From Allacma fusca (lineage: Eukaryota; Arthropoda; Collembola; Symphypleona; Sminthuridae): DNA of 64,000 nucleotides. The notes beneath the pieces were generated by a model that saw nothing but the letters and a program-made list of their open reading frames with translations, was not told the DNA's origin and made no database searches. The position numbers and the translations under genes were made by a program. Shown here in pieces: positions 23,207-36,332 of this stretch. How positions within the stretch are numbered: position 1 is the stretch's first letter; every line of letters starts with the position of its first letter. The stretch lies in assembly GCA_947179485.1 (NCBI GenBank), contig OX359247.1:7097060-7161059 (forward strand), written 5' to 3'.

Positions 23207-25962
23207 CAGGGAGGGGATACCTACTGCAGGAGAGAAACTCAATGTCTCCTTGTGGTTCCGCATGAATGAGCATCTAGAAGGTCGGTTATTGAAACAATAC
23301 ATGTAGCGGAGCGGAGTAATAGTAATAAAATATAACTTATTAGTATTATTAATGCTGTTCCGATGTTCAGATGAGTCTTTGTGCTCGCTGGCGTTATCTT
23401 TATCACGATACATGTATGGAATAATGAATTACACCGTGGTCATAAACTGATGGTCAGTGTATAGGGTCTGGGTAGGATTTCCCCCCTCAGATTATCCCAT
23501 GCTAACGTACTCATCTATCTACAGAATGTGAGTACGTACAGTACAACTTCCTAAAGTGCAGGCAATCATTCTCCGTCGCTACAAAAGCCCTGCAAAAATT
23601 TTTATCAGTGAAGAATAGGGAGGCTATAGATATGGGCCAATCTTGTGAAAAGAGTGAGACAAGACAACATTTCTCATAGAAAAGGATGAGGAGGAGGAGA
23701 GTTAGAAAAGAATCTCAGAGACGTTTCTTGCTGCTTCTTAATATCGTTAAAGCCCAGGGATCTTTCATTTAACACTGCGACCAACACGAGCGATTTAGGT
23801 GGCAAAGCGGCTTCAACAAGATGAACATCAACTTTTAAATCTCGCAAGCTTCAAAGTAAACTCGGAATCTTCCTTTTTTTCCACCCTCCTTCCTCCTAAT
23901 AATTTATAAACGTACACAAAAGTCTTCAAAAGTTTTCACACACTCAAAGGACTTGAGTAGAGTACAGTATTAAAGAATTTTCCCTCAGTTCAAAAAATGA
24001 TAAAGGTATGTAAGAAATATGTACTGTTTCCTTTTGTATGAGGATGTGAGGGTTTATTACATTGAATAATATATCCGTAGCATCCCCAGAACCAAAGAAT
24101 TTCACTCAAGTATGTAGACGCAGACGATATTCAATATATTCTTATACATAGATATATATATGGTTGGCTGTCATTACATCTCCTGAGAACATTAAAACAA
24201 ATCGATAAATGCAGAATGTACTTTTTCAATTTTCTCCCTTCCGTCCCTCATTCTGTTATTTCAAATCTCAACAGGTGTGGTTGTAATTTGTGGAAACAAT
24301 TGGAATCAATCGAATCTCTGGCTACTAATTGAGTAATAAGATTCTTCGGAGTGTAGAGATGTATCCTGACGAAATCTCAAGCAAGTTAGGATTAGTTTGA
24401 TAGGGAACCAGGAATTGGGTTAGGTTTAAAGTGTTCATTTTTTTTTATGTCGATCTGATTTAGTTGCCTTGAGATCATTTACCTTGAAGCTTCTGCATGT
24501 ATCTACTGACACGGGCTGAAATTGTTTGAGCTTCTAATGCTCAGTTGCAGATTCAGATGCTCTGGGGAATTGCACATTAAATTACGGGATGAAATTGAAC
24601 TTTTCCTTTCGTACAGAAACAATGAGTGTCTGGTGTAGTGCAACGTAATCTGGGCTGAGTCCGTGTGCGTGGGTCTTGAGCCAAGTTAAAATTGTATGCA
24701 CTTGAACTTTGTTACTTGACAGTAATAAGGGGAGATTAGCATTAAACTCTTTAGGCTTAGGGTTCCCACCTTGTTACCTCGCTGTGCAATTTTCTCTATT
24801 ATTGTATCCCTGCACTCACTCTCATTTCGATGCGCTGGATTCTACTCTCATTATTATTATTACGGATGATTCAGACTCAGGAGAGTATAGTGTATGGCAG
24901 AGCTAGAAATGTACTGCCATGCTCATCCATTTCCATTTCACAGTCAGCCACTGACTTTATCCTCCAAGTGCTAGTTTTGGCTCTGCCTATCTTTGTATGT
25001 ATGTGTACATATGCACAAGTTGGAAGCACAAGCATGGGAAATCAGTTGTTCCGTGTGGTTTTGCTACTATTATGCCCCTTAAGTAACTAAACTGCAGGAG
25101 AGTAATGGGAAATTGCCCAATCCTCATTATTTCCTTCGTCTCGTTCGTCTCTGATTCATATTTTGATAAGGTGACGTCTCTGCTCCAAAGTTACCTCTCA
25201 GACGGACTCTGTATAGTGTAATCAGTCAGTGAAAATCTTGGAGTTGGACTAATTTTTTCGATGAAAAAAACAGGGATGTAATTTATTGCTCTACTGTTGC
25301 TCAACTGCTTTTCATAAACTTGTGAGAATTTCTGTTCAGGGGTGTCTCCATCCATTTTCATACAAATGTTTAGACTATTTCATGTTTTTTTACCCTATTG
25401 TACGTATGTAGTACAAATGTAGATACCTCAAATCCCTTATACTGATATACACACAGTAATCCATGTGAAAATTATTTTTATTTACATGTAAAATACACAT
25501 ACAGCATGTTGTTTTACTTTTTTTTCGTGAGCATCCTCATCATCATTACTAAAAAGGCCGGAGAATTTTATCTTGCCCCAAGAAAACTTTTTGTAAATAT
25601 CTGTCTATTGTTAACTTTGTACACGCTGCGGGTATTGCTATAGGTTATCATTTTTGTTTGTCGTAGATGGTCCACTACAAACGCACCGTGCAAGAGTCCT
25701 ATTGATAAGTGCATAAATATTTACGTACAGTGTGGATATTGTACAAATAGTACTATATGTGTGCCTATCCATGGTACGCTATGTTCTATGTATGACTGTC
25801 TTGAATCGACAGAAAAAAATGACACAAGAGTAATGGACTAACTTATACGCACTTTCATCCGGATAACAATGTCCAGCAGGGTCAAAAGGAAGATTTCAAA
25901 CAGCGGTCCTTCAGTTCCTAAGGTGAAGTAGTTTCTCTGAGTGTGTTGGGCCTGTGTGTGCC

Positions 25963-25979
25963 CGTGTGTGTGTGTGTGT
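25963..25979. repeat. (GT)n microsatellite
   Basis: Seventeen-base GT tract, preceded by a related imperfect GT stretch. Confidence 0.8.
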
Positions 25980-27233
25980 AAAAGAAAAATGAATCCCATA
26001 GATTTTGAAGTTTGCTTTAGAATTTTGACGAGGGAGGATGATGCTATGTACACTTTTGATGATGAGATGAACGATAAGGTGGTAAAGTTGTGCCGCAAAA
26101 GCCCAAAAGGCTACAGTCAAGTAACGAAGGAGGACAGGAGAGTGAATCACGCCTTATTACAGTGCATCTTCGATTTTCCATTGTATATACATACACTTAG
26201 CTTTTACAAGCTCTAATCCAATTCTTTGGCATTGACACTCCACTACTCGAACCACAAACTGAAAATCCATTGAATCCTCAGGAACTGTGTTTCTGTTATA
26301 CGTACTCCTCGGGATTGTTTCTTTAAAAAGTTCAGATGGTGAGGACAGAGGAGGATTGAGGATAGAGGTAAGGAGGCGGAAGACGAACCAATAATCAGAC
26401 CGTTTCCATTGTCGGAATTGATTACTACATAGACTCTGAGATGTTTCAAGTATTTTCCAAGAATTATTAATAATGTGAGTCAATCACAATGGCTGGTTAA
26501 AGTCGATAATAAAGGCATTGTGGGGTTGCACAATGACTCTTTGAGGTAGTGTGGCGTACTGCATTGTCAATTACGCCTCCTTTCCGTTGAAAATTCCCTC
26601 AAAGAATTGGTTGAAAATGTATAAACAAAACTGGAATTGGGCTTTGACTATACAGATGGTATACAATGAGATGAATAATGCAGAGGACTCTGAGCTCCGA
26701 ATGAAAATAGTGTAACTTGGGTTACACTAATTTGTAATCCATATAGATACTGGCATGGCTTCAGCTTCCCTATGGGAACTCATTTTATATTTTAATATGC
26801 AGGGCAAATAGCAGTCTCAGAGCCGTGGAGCTCGTAGCTTCCCACAATATCCCAAGTCTGGAGTTGTTAAAATTCATTAGGGATACGATACGTGGTTAAT
26901 ACGGGGTCTGTCGTTACTACTATATACAGCAGGGTGAGTCTAAGAAGAGGGCCAGTCTCGAAAATATGATGGAGGTGATAAAGACAAGAGAGTGAAATAG
27001 ACAGAAACGGTTGTGGGTTAGCTTTTCTCTAGCTTTGACTACATAAGCTTGTTAACATTTCAAGCACGATGAGCCCATGTCCGACACATGAACCAGACAC
27101 GCTCAACTCGGGTGGAATCCTCTTCGCAACCTGACCTCCCATCACGTGTCACTTTTCGGGTCATGTCAAAACAGTCACGAGTCGTTTTCTCTTTAGCTCG
27201 TCTGTCTCCTGTCCGTCTTCATCATTCACAAGC

Positions 27234-27264
27234 ATGGATGATTTTAATATTGAAGTCGAGGCAG
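27234..27264 (+). CDS. Candidate first coding exon (MDDFNIEVEA-), unidentified
   Basis: An ATG in strong context (A at -3, G at +4) follows a roughly 180-base GC- and CpG-richer stretch that could be a 5' UTR. The frame reads MDDFNIEVEA and meets a GCAG|GTAAAA donor, leaving one base of the next codon (phase 1). Candidate exons at 14195 and 57026 begin with two bases, so 57026 would be phase-compatible downstream, giving ...EVEA-D-HHGVND. That link spans about 30 kb and is inference only. An overlapping longer frame (27088-27372) is an alternative reading. I recognise no family. Confidence 0.2.
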
Positions 27265-27570
27265 GTAAAAAAAACTGGATTCCAAAGCACAGTCCTGGTA
27301 TCATTCTTCAAATCCAACTTGAACTTGATAAATCATGACGGAGAGTTAATTAGGGAGATGGATCAGAACTAATGAACTCAAAAGGACCAAGTTAAACATA
27401 GGCTTTGATTGTTCCAACGGGCAATTTCATATTGATGGATAGTCATGCTCATTACACTTGCATTGTTGACTTGGAAAGAATATCAGTTTTAGTTTTTGTG
27501 TGAGATTCAATTCCGTTTTCCAATCTTGACGTTCAAATTAAACGATGGATATTTAAATCAATGAGCAATT

Positions 27571-27614
27571 TAGAACAGTTTTAAATTTTTTTTCTAGAAC
27601 AGTTCTAATTTTAT
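27571..27614. repeat. Short direct and inverted repeat around TAGAACAGTT
   Basis: TAGAACAGTT occurs at 27571-27580 and again at 27595-27604. The second copy continues to form the near-perfect inverted repeat TAGAAC-A-GTTCTA. Confidence 0.7.
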
Positions 27615-27695
27615 GATCAACTGTATTTTAAAAATCCACATTGTAATGTTATGACGTTCCAATATTTAATTACATAAATAATAGAAGTCAAATAA

Positions 27696-27830
27696 AGGAG
27701 CCGGATCTATGAAGATTTCAGAATTGGTGGAGCCGGAGGAGCTGTAAAATACTGTCAAGGGTGCAAAAGGCTGGTGCGAATAAGAAATGGATTGTTCTTG
27801 TCGCTTTTTAGACTGACAGCAAGTCGCTAA
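27696..27830 (+). CDS. Short open frame with Cys-x-x-Cys, unidentified
   Basis: A 44-codon frame without ATG; a GATTTCAG at about 27721 could be an acceptor. It reads GGAGGAVKYCQGCKRLVRIR, with a CxxC pair that resembles half of a zinc-binding knuckle, and ends at TAA. Only one CxxC is present, so no zinc-binding domain can be claimed. The glycine run arises from GGA/GGAG-rich DNA. Confidence 0.1.
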   Translation, partial: RSRIYEDFRIGGAGGAVKYCQGCKRLVRIRNGLFLSLFRLTASR

Positions 27831-29361
27831 TTAATGAAAGCAGCTTGTCAGATACTATTTCATGATGGGGTCTCTCATTGGGAAATACGAAGGGCTCTAC
27901 TTTTTTTAAAGCATAGGTTTCTACATGGATTGACAGAGAAAATAAATATCTAAAGACAAGACACACGTATGTACGTACATACTTGCACAGGCAGGCGTAC
28001 AAACTGTAGTAGTCTGTTTGTATCGGACTATGCACATAAAAGTAAGGATGATTGAGGTTTAAGAATTTGACGTGCTTTGATTTCATATATGCAGGATCTG
28101 CATAAATACAAATCCTGGAAGGGGCAGTAGAGGATTGAGTATGACATTTGAGTCCAACTTGTATAGTAAATAATGTATGTGTGTATTGTATAATGTGGAG
28201 GATTACTGTCATTTTAATTTTTATTGTCGAACTGTACCCCTCCATTAATTTTTCCCATTATGATGTATGTAGCTTCAACATATGTAGATATATAATTATA
28301 TGTAGCTATTCATCCCAGTATTCTACAGTATACAGACAAAGAAATAACAATAAAGACGGATTTATCACCCACACAAGAGGGGGTTCACGCAGGAACATTT
28401 TAATATTTCACCTGTTGTAAATTATTCGAACATTTACTTGAGTTTTTAGCAACATTTCTCACTTGAACAAAAGACTGGCCAAAGATTCCACTCTTGACGG
28501 AAGGAATTATGCAAGAAAACCGCAAAAATTTGTGAGACAACAACAAACATTCTTGAGAGTCATCAAATCATTTTAATGACCAGGATCTTTTATTATCCAA
28601 ATAATCTTGCAGGTTCCCCCCATTTGATATTTCTTAGTCCTCAGTACAATGGCAACTTTTCTTGAAAGCGTTCCCAGTAAAAATTGAATTAGCTCTGGTG
28701 AAATATAATTATTCCATGCTCTACTCCGTATTGTTATTTAGTAAGTGTACAAAAGACTATGTTTTTATTGAATCAACTCCAAGGGACTCAAGTACCGTAA
28801 TTCGTAAATAAAGTTATTATTGTGATCATTATCGTCATACTTGCACGTGCTTTAAAAGTACAGCTTTTCAGGCAGAATGTCAGTCTAGAGACATTTTGTT
28901 TTTCAATTGGAATCAAACCCCCAGGCCTGCACACAGAGGACTTCAGAACAATGAAGCAATGAAAGAGAACCTGATTTAATTTTATGACATTCGGAGTTGA
29001 GAACAAGGTGCAATTAGACGAGAGGATATAACAGGGGGTAATATGCTGGAATTGTTTCATTTACGGAGCTGCAGGCAATTCTGTTAGTTGGATTTCCGTG
29101 TCATCAGATTTTTAATTGTCTTCAACCTCTCCACTTGTCTTTTGAGCGTGCAGTCCGAAATTCCGCATGGGAATAGGTGCCACACTCGTAAACACCCTGC
29201 TGCTGGGTTGACAACAGGGGAGGAGGAGTAGTTTAAAACCAAGGGTTCATAGATTTATTGTTAAATAAAATGAGCTTTCAAAGTTATGACTATATCTTTT
29301 ATTGTAGAGTTGCATTTATTTTTTCACGTTTTCTGAATCCCATCACTTTCAAGCTATATGG

Positions 29362-29380
29362 CTCTCTCTCTCTCTCTCTC
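29362..29380. repeat. (CT)n microsatellite
   Basis: Nineteen-base CT tract. Confidence 0.88.
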
Positions 29381-31068
29381 AAGTCAGAAACTACAGCTGT
29401 TCTCAATATCCTAGGATTTTTAGCCTTCGCCATGCTTTAAGCTCGTGAAGCCCGAAACTATGTAAGGACGGACGCTCAAATGGGATTTACCAGTTAACAC
29501 TTGTGCATAAGTATGCACGCTAATATTTGAGGCTCAATTTCAACGATAAAATCTCTAGAGTGAGATATCTCACTCGTCGAAGATGTCGATGTCAGGGAGT
29601 GAGAGTAAAATAAAATAGTCAGATGGTTATCAGAGATCTTGTCCGAAGACTCTCAGTACCGTGTGTTGGTTTTTCTTGAATTATCTAGATAGATAGGTTC
29701 CGTGCAATAAAAGTATGGGAGCGATGGTAACGTATGCATTGGTGATGGAAGAATCGATTGTCTCATAGGCATTCGGACGGAGTTGTAAATCAACGGCAAG
29801 AAATGATTTTCTCCTTGACAGTATCAGTTGTTTTAAGATTTTTTTTTTGTTTGCGCAAGTAAGTACTCATATAGATAGGAGGTAGGGTTGAGGGTGTTTT
29901 ATGCAGACTTTTCTAATTTGTGGGATAAGAATAATCTCCGAAAGCTTGGGCTGACATAGAGATGTGGACAAAGTGGTTCTAGTCCAATAAAATTGTTATA
30001 AAAGTTGCATTATCTTCCAAACGCTCGTTCCATTCTAGAGTGCGCAAAAACTTTGAGAATTAAAAACAATGCATCTGAGCAAATGGTATCGCATTTGGTT
30101 TAGATTTTTAATGCAGGGTTCTCAGTTTATCCTTCAAATTGACATTGTATTCATGTATGCTAATGTTTCAATTATAAGCTGTCGCCAGACATCAATTATT
30201 TCCTACTCTCAGCGTCTCCGTCAGGAATGAAAGTGAAATGGATTTTAGCAAGCAATATAATCTAGAGTTTCATCCTTATTTACTACTACTCCATTTACAT
30301 TCCATGCATTTGAATTGATAGCTTTTCTTCCCTGAATGCCAATCACTCTTATCATATGTGTCTTCTTGTATTGTGCGGGGATGCCAGGTACATACATACA
30401 TAGGTACAAACCACTCAGGGAGATTACACTCACAATTGCACAAAGTATCAATTTCAAGTCGGACAATTAATTTGCACGAGCAACTCTTAGAAAAATGTGC
30501 AAATTTATACAAATTGCCCACAGATTGGAGTTTTTTCCCCTCAGTTTTCACAAACTTTTTCTAAACATTGCTGCCAACTTTTCAAGGAAGGGTTTCTATT
30601 CTGAAACATGATATCTGCGTTGTTGTTTGCTGTATTTAATTAATTGAAAAGCATGTGGAAGATGATCCCAAAGGTTGGAAACTGGAATCCAGGGAATTGG
30701 CAGTGTGCAGAGAATCTTCAATTAGAATCAACAATTCAGATCAGTCAATAAAGATTGTATGGTAAATTTCGATAAGAGGATTCTCCTCTTCTATTTATTA
30801 CTCTCCCTGTTATTACTCCCTGACTATATATTGATGGCTCTGGCCCTCTTGCCATACATAGAGACTCCGGGTTCATTCAATGGACTCTGTTGCTGGGATT
30901 TTATTGTAGTACTATAAACTGTGGACGAGGAGAATCGTGTGACCAGGTGTTCGTTTTTAAATCTTAATCTGCGGGTCATCTTCTTAATAAAGTGTGCAAT
31001 CACACTACGGGAAGCAACACATCTCCAGCCAGAATTTATTAACTATTGAATGATGGACTTGCCCAGGC

Positions 31069-31546
31069 TTGATCTTGAGTGGTAAGCAGCGGGAGATAGA
31101 ATCGCCTTTTATAGCATCCAGCTCTTCAATGTTACAACATCGTTGCGAAATCCCCATCAATTTCTTCCTGCAAAACATAATTACCCCAAGCCATGTCCAT
31201 ATTACGTCTCAAGGATATTCGGCATCCTGCTCAGGAATCAATTGCCTTTATATTTAGTGCAACATGCACAACAAGTATGCAATATATCCCCAACCCGATT
31301 GACTATAGATACAGAACTGTACTTGTCACCAAATGTGTACAGTGTACATACTCAGCCCGTCCAGTGAGCATCAGAAATATAACTTGGATAACAACTTTCA
31401 AGTCCTCGCAAAATGGGTTGATCACAATGGTCTCTGTCGAGGGAAAATACATAATTGGTTTCGAATTGAGTTCCCGAACGAAGACTGGATTTTTCCTTGA
31501 CCACAAAAACCAGACGGACAGTCCTGAGTGAGCAAGGGGCATGCAT
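31069..31546. other. Patch of overlapping open frames on both strands
   Basis: Within under 500 bases there are plus-strand frames of 62, 74 and 112 codons and minus-strand frames of 79 and 64 codons. The longest (31193-31531) ends VSVEGKYIIGFELSSRTKTG and so on. I recognise no domain. A local shortage of TA-rich stop triplets can explain this without any gene. Confidence 0.3.
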
Positions 31547-31910
31547 TATCAGTTTATGCCTGGAAGTTTGAATATGAATGAATGAGTTGTGTATAACCTA
31601 CGCATACTGTAGTTAGCTGTACCCTCGAAGTTGGAAGATTGTTATAGTATACCTTAACAATTGTTATTTTGTCTTGGGGTGCCAGGCCGTGATTTTGAAT
31701 TGGATGATAGGTGTGGATTCAAATTACATTGTAATGAGTTTGACGAATGAAGTTATGCATAAGTTGAAGCTCTTCTGCATGTACGGGAGTTTCTGCCGCT
31801 GACTCAACTCTTGTTTTTCATCACCTATGGTGTCGACCGATCAGGGTTATTGAGTGATGAGCAGAATTAAGTTGCAAGGGAAATTTTAGATTAGGCCTTC
31901 TGGTTGCTGT

Positions 31911-31955
31911 CTCTACACACACACACACTCTCTCTCTCTCTCCCTCTCTCTCTCT
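31911..31955. repeat. Compound (AC)n(CT)n microsatellite
   Basis: A 14-base AC tract passes directly into a CT tract of about 28 bases with one CC interruption. Confidence 0.9.
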
Positions 31956-33516
31956 TTACATCCACACTGAGAATTCTACCTGATTATGTGTTTCCTGCTA
32001 TTTGGCTACATGTTTATAGTACACTACTTACTTAGTTATGGGCTATGGGCTATACGTGGAATAATAAAAATAGGCTGTAACTATATATGCACATGCCTTG
32101 TATCTTCATTAAACTTCATATCCTATTATACTCTGCATTGTGTATCAATTTAATTTATTTACAAGGTTGTTGAGCTACAGGTGTTGTTATTACATTATCA
32201 AACACCTTTAGCACTAAATTATAAATTTACATTTACTTGAGTGTTATTTCTTTGTTGTCAGAGATAGTTCAGTTACGGCGAAGATATGAAATCGTGTTTA
32301 GAATTATATGTCTACCGGGTGCTGAAACCAATCCATTCCTTCTCCTGGTTTGACAGTGAGTAGGTCTGACTCACAATCCGCCTCGTAACTCACACCGACA
32401 CAATGATGCTTTGCCCGTCCTGATGTCTGCCCCTTCATACGGATGTGCGTATGGAGAAGGTGTTGCTAATTCAGGTTAACGCTATTGTGTTTGTTTACGT
32501 GCTGATTCTGAGGAGATACCATTGAGCTGGAATCTGTACAATAGAGACTACATATCTGTATCTATCTATCTACATATCCATCCCATGGGATTTACCGCCG
32601 GGCAGTGTTTTCATATTTTACGATCTTCGCTCGTATTGAAGCCTCGCCGTAATTGCAGGTAGTAGGTGCAAGTTGGCGGAGATATGAGGTTGGAAGTATT
32701 TAAGATCCTGTTGATTTGCACGTAATTCGCAGTTCTCTCGGAGCTATCCGTCAAAAGTCGTAAATAAATGTGGAAACTCATATTTTGTTTATGCACATAT
32801 TTGCACTTGCTCCTCAAATCCATCTCTGTAAAGGGATCTCAGATACGCTTGTTTGCCCAACATGTTCGACAGAAGAACAGAAATGAGCGGAGGGGGATTG
32901 AATGTTGGACGGACTCAAGACCCAGCGTATTATTTGCGAGTGTGAAATACAAAAGCTGCAGAAGATGAAAAGGTGTGGCAAAATTTCTAGGTAGATAGAC
33001 AGCTGAAGAATTAGCTTCTATCAGCACCAAGACAAGGAAACCTGCCCCCGAGTCCTTTATTTTTATGACTTGCACACAGATACAGTATCACGGAGGAAAA
33101 AAAAAATTCCAATGCTTCTCACATACTGCCCTCCTGCATTACTCCATGTCTACATCCCCATATAAATATGATTAGACAAACGTGCGATGGTTAGATATAG
33201 AAACCTACATGTGTCCGTACTAGAAAATATAAGCTCCATTGACATGCCAATAGTCTCCCCCCCCCTTTCCTTTCTCATATGTGATAAAGCTACAGGGAAA
33301 TAACAGAACCGATTAGGATTGATGAGTGTGGACAAAGGAAAAAATTGGTGAGGCACACGGTCATGAATATATTATTACTGATTATGTATCATTACTTATC
33401 ATTACCATTTTGCCAAAGTTGAAAAGTCATCCTGGCTCAAAGAGAGCTCCGAGTCTGAAACTGAAGAGAGACGACGAGGCTTTTAAATCTGGGATAGCAA
33501 AACCTATCTTAAATCC

Positions 33517-33540
33517 CGTGCATGAAAGTGCATGAAAGTG
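33517..33540. repeat. Two-copy 10-bp tandem repeat
   Basis: The unit CATGAAAGTG is repeated twice in tandem with GTG preceding it. This looks like a small slippage duplication. Confidence 0.85.
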
Positions 33541-35218
33541 TTCTGTGTCTGAGCTTCATGTGGATTTAAAATTGGGCATATATGTATGCATTCTAAAAGA
33601 ATAGTCGTATCATACCTACGTGATGGAGAGGCTATCTCACTCTTGTAATAACCTTGACGTTGTCAAAGGTACCTCAAAAATTAAAAGCCTCCAGCCAGGA
33701 TTTAGCAAGCTTAAGATCTCTCCCTTACCCTTGTATCAGGGACTTACAAGACGTGCATTGGAAACTGGCTCTTTGCAGATTACATTCTGTAAGTTAGAAA
33801 TATATAAACGCTAAAAACTAATATGTTGGAGATATGATACGATTTAATTTGCATTTAACACACCTACAACTTTCCCATGGACTCCTAATCGCCTCTCATG
33901 TAGTAGGTTGGGTTCGTAACTGGATTATTAATTTTCATATTTTTATCATGAATCCATATCTTACACCGGCTCCTCCTGAGATTTACGGCGGCTATTTAAT
34001 TATAGGCAGGACACAACTTCTAATCTTGGCTGATCGTTAGTGTAATTACCTTCAATAATTCCGGCTTTCATGGTTTCCTCATATACACTGCTCTTTTATT
34101 AAATACAGAGTCTGTATATATGTACCTTGTATACAGGCAACAGGCTTTTGCAAAAGTAGGAACTTTTGTACAAACAACAGTCCCCACCTTTTACTCTCAA
34201 TACCGTAAAGGCCTGGGCACGCAGCTAAAATGGTTTGACAAGAGTTTAACTTTTATGGTATAAACTTTTCATAATACACTTGTCACACGGAAGGTCAGCC
34301 CTTTCTAATAATCTCCCAGAACTTGGGAATTTTGATAGTCACCGTATTAATTACCAATCATTTACTATCCTTCAAACATGTTATTCTGCTTGTAGTAGCC
34401 AATGTTTTTAATTAGCTCCAATTATCACTCAAGTATGTGGCAACTAAACGTGAACGATCAAGCCCACGAGCAAGCATTATACAGAGATAAGCTCCTGTTA
34501 CTCACCAAATAAATTATTGTTGAAAAATCTTCAAAGTAGATAATCGTATCTACTTCTATAACATTCCGTACTCAGTTCTTCAAGAGATTAATTAATTTCA
34601 CGTGTCTGCTCTTCAAAAACAAAAAAAAACTACAGAATGTTATTCCGCCGTAAAATTTTAATTTCCAAAAGGAAGCACTCATGCTGATTTGTACTTGAGC
34701 AGGATTCGCTCTTGTCGTTTTGAACAAGTCTCTGGGTGTATAAACTTGGACATATCTACACCACAACCCTTATCTCTAGAATTTACACGCCAATGAAAAC
34801 TGGACAGGATATAAGACTAAAAAGCGAGAAGTACAAAAAAAAATGCGTTGAATTAAAACGGAAAAAGAAGTTTAAATTTCAGGACTCCTGCATAAAGGTT
34901 ACATGAATATGCATCTATTCTGTGGGACTAGGCATGTGGAAGTTTCTGTTATTCCTAAAAAGTATCACCTCATACTTTTTACCAGATCCTAAGAAAAACC
35001 GGATAGGATCAAACCACAAACTAAGGGTTACATTACTCTAGTCGGTTAGGTATCTGTACATTTTGGTAGTACAATAGATAAGAATTGAAGATCCTTATGT
35101 GGCAGGGAGGAAAAAATTGATTTCAATTTTACACTCATCTGTGCAAAGCATCAACGCCTCATGCCACTGTTCATTTAGGAAGGGTGGAAACAATTGCTTT
35201 TCCTCACGTTCTTATGGT

Positions 35219-35262
35219 CTCTCTCTCTCTCTCTCTCTCTCCCTCCCTTTCCCTCTCCCTCA
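35219..35262. repeat. (CT)n microsatellite with C-rich tail
   Basis: A pure CT tract of about 22 bases passes into CCCTCCC-type pyrimidine sequence. The whole 44 bases are pyrimidine except at the end. Confidence 0.9.
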
Positions 35263-36248
35263 CTGGACATGTGACCGTGAATTCAAGCAGAGAAGCAGAG
35301 GTTGGAGTGCGTGAGTGGTCTGAAATATTGTCGAAGATTACGACAGTGTGCTGAGTAAATTAGTATTTTTTTCAATTTTGAAAGGCCATTGGAATAAAAA
35401 GATGGAGTTGAGACTTACAATCTTCAGATTCAAGTAATGAATGGTCTATTATCTGAAGTATTAAGATGAGCTGGAAATATATTGCAGCCTTCGAAAAGCT
35501 TTCAAGTGCTTGTGTATCTAACTTTGTGTACAAGTACACATTACAAGTATCTAAGTAAACAGAAATGATGTCTTTGGGAACAGTCATAACTTGAGGGGAT
35601 TCGTTGGAGCTGTCTCCTATCCCCAGGACAAGACTCTCTGAGGGAATCAGTCAAAGAGAAGTCCAAATGCAAATAATGTGCGGGCACTAAAAGTGTTTTT
35701 ATGTCTCCTCACATTTTAGGAAATAGAGAATGAGACTTTTGTAATTATCACATTAGTCCAACAACGACAAGATTTATTACACGAACACCTCTCTTTATGT
35801 ATAACAGAGTCATGCTGAATCCTACCTACATCTCTGGTGTAAGGACAATTTCTAACTATGGCAAACAAAAGTCCATGAATAATAATGACTTCTGTTTGTA
35901 CTGTAAATTACTAATAGCTACACGGACATGTTTTGCAAAAATGAAGTAATCTTGGACAATTTGTTGGGACTTTTAGTTCCAACAATTGTTCCGCCTTTTC
36001 TTCTGGTAGTTTTTCCCCAAGTGTCTTCTTGACCATCAGAGTAGCACGAGTTGGTCTGGTATATGTAAGTGCTTGAATATTGACGACGGTAAACCCTTTG
36101 GATATAAAGGATTTGGGGAGACTGACTCACTCACTACGTTCTCAGTGTCTGCTGTAAGTCCATAGATCTGGCCCACTGTTGTTTGTGACCGTATTGTCAA
36201 AATCTTTTAATTTTTTATTCCCTGGCACGACGACAGCCTAGACGACAG

Positions 36249-36332
36249 GAAGTAAAAGAGAATTGTGTGCTCATCCCCCCACTCCAGGTGACTGTCAAGA
36301 CTTGGGCTCGTGAAAGACGAGGACGAACTTGA
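36249..36332 (+). CDS. Short open frame, possible terminal exon, unidentified
   Basis: The frame reads EVKENCVLIPPLQVTVKTWA and then RERRGRT before TGA. It follows a GACGACAG acceptor at 36248. A better acceptor, CTCATCCCCCCACTCCAG at 36287, lies inside it and would leave VTVKTWARERRGRT as a phase 0 last exon. The same CAG|GTGACT could alternatively act as a donor. The frame is Arg-rich upstream as well (ARRQPRRQ). No family is recognised. Confidence 0.14.
   Translation, partial: EVKENCVLIPPLQVTVKTWARERRGRT

Larger units (their letters stand above)
19580..27233. other. No recognisable gene
   Basis: AT-rich sequence with scattered open frames of 60-110 codons, none with a known domain. A strong donor, ACCG|GTAAGTATT at 22041/22042, follows a stop-containing stretch and could mark an untranslated first exon, but no promoter is evident. 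Microsatellites are CT at 21.7, TA at 23.2 and GT at 25.96 kb. Confidence 0.5.
27831..36248. other. No recognisable gene
   Basis: AT-rich with CT tracts at 29.37, 31.93 and 35.24 kb. The longest frame on the reverse strand, 27808-28245 (145 codons), lacks motifs and translates partly through TACATA repeats. The 31.07-31.54 kb patch is described separately. The short frame MFDRRTEMSGGGLNVGRTQD near 32860 is protein-like but isolated. Confidence 0.5.

Noticed and set aside
24473-24483. TGAGATCATTT, matching the first 11 bases of bantam
   Set aside because: The best upstream pairing is only five bases (GATCT/AGATC) with mismatches beyond, too weak for a miRNA precursor.
27808-28245. 145-codon minus-strand frame
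   Set aside because: Tyr/Cys/Val-rich stretches come from TACATA-type repeats and nothing matches a known family.
30699-30710. TGGCAGTGTG resembling miR-34
   Set aside because: No opposing arm with CACACTGCC nearby; ten bases can match by chance given many known miRNAs.
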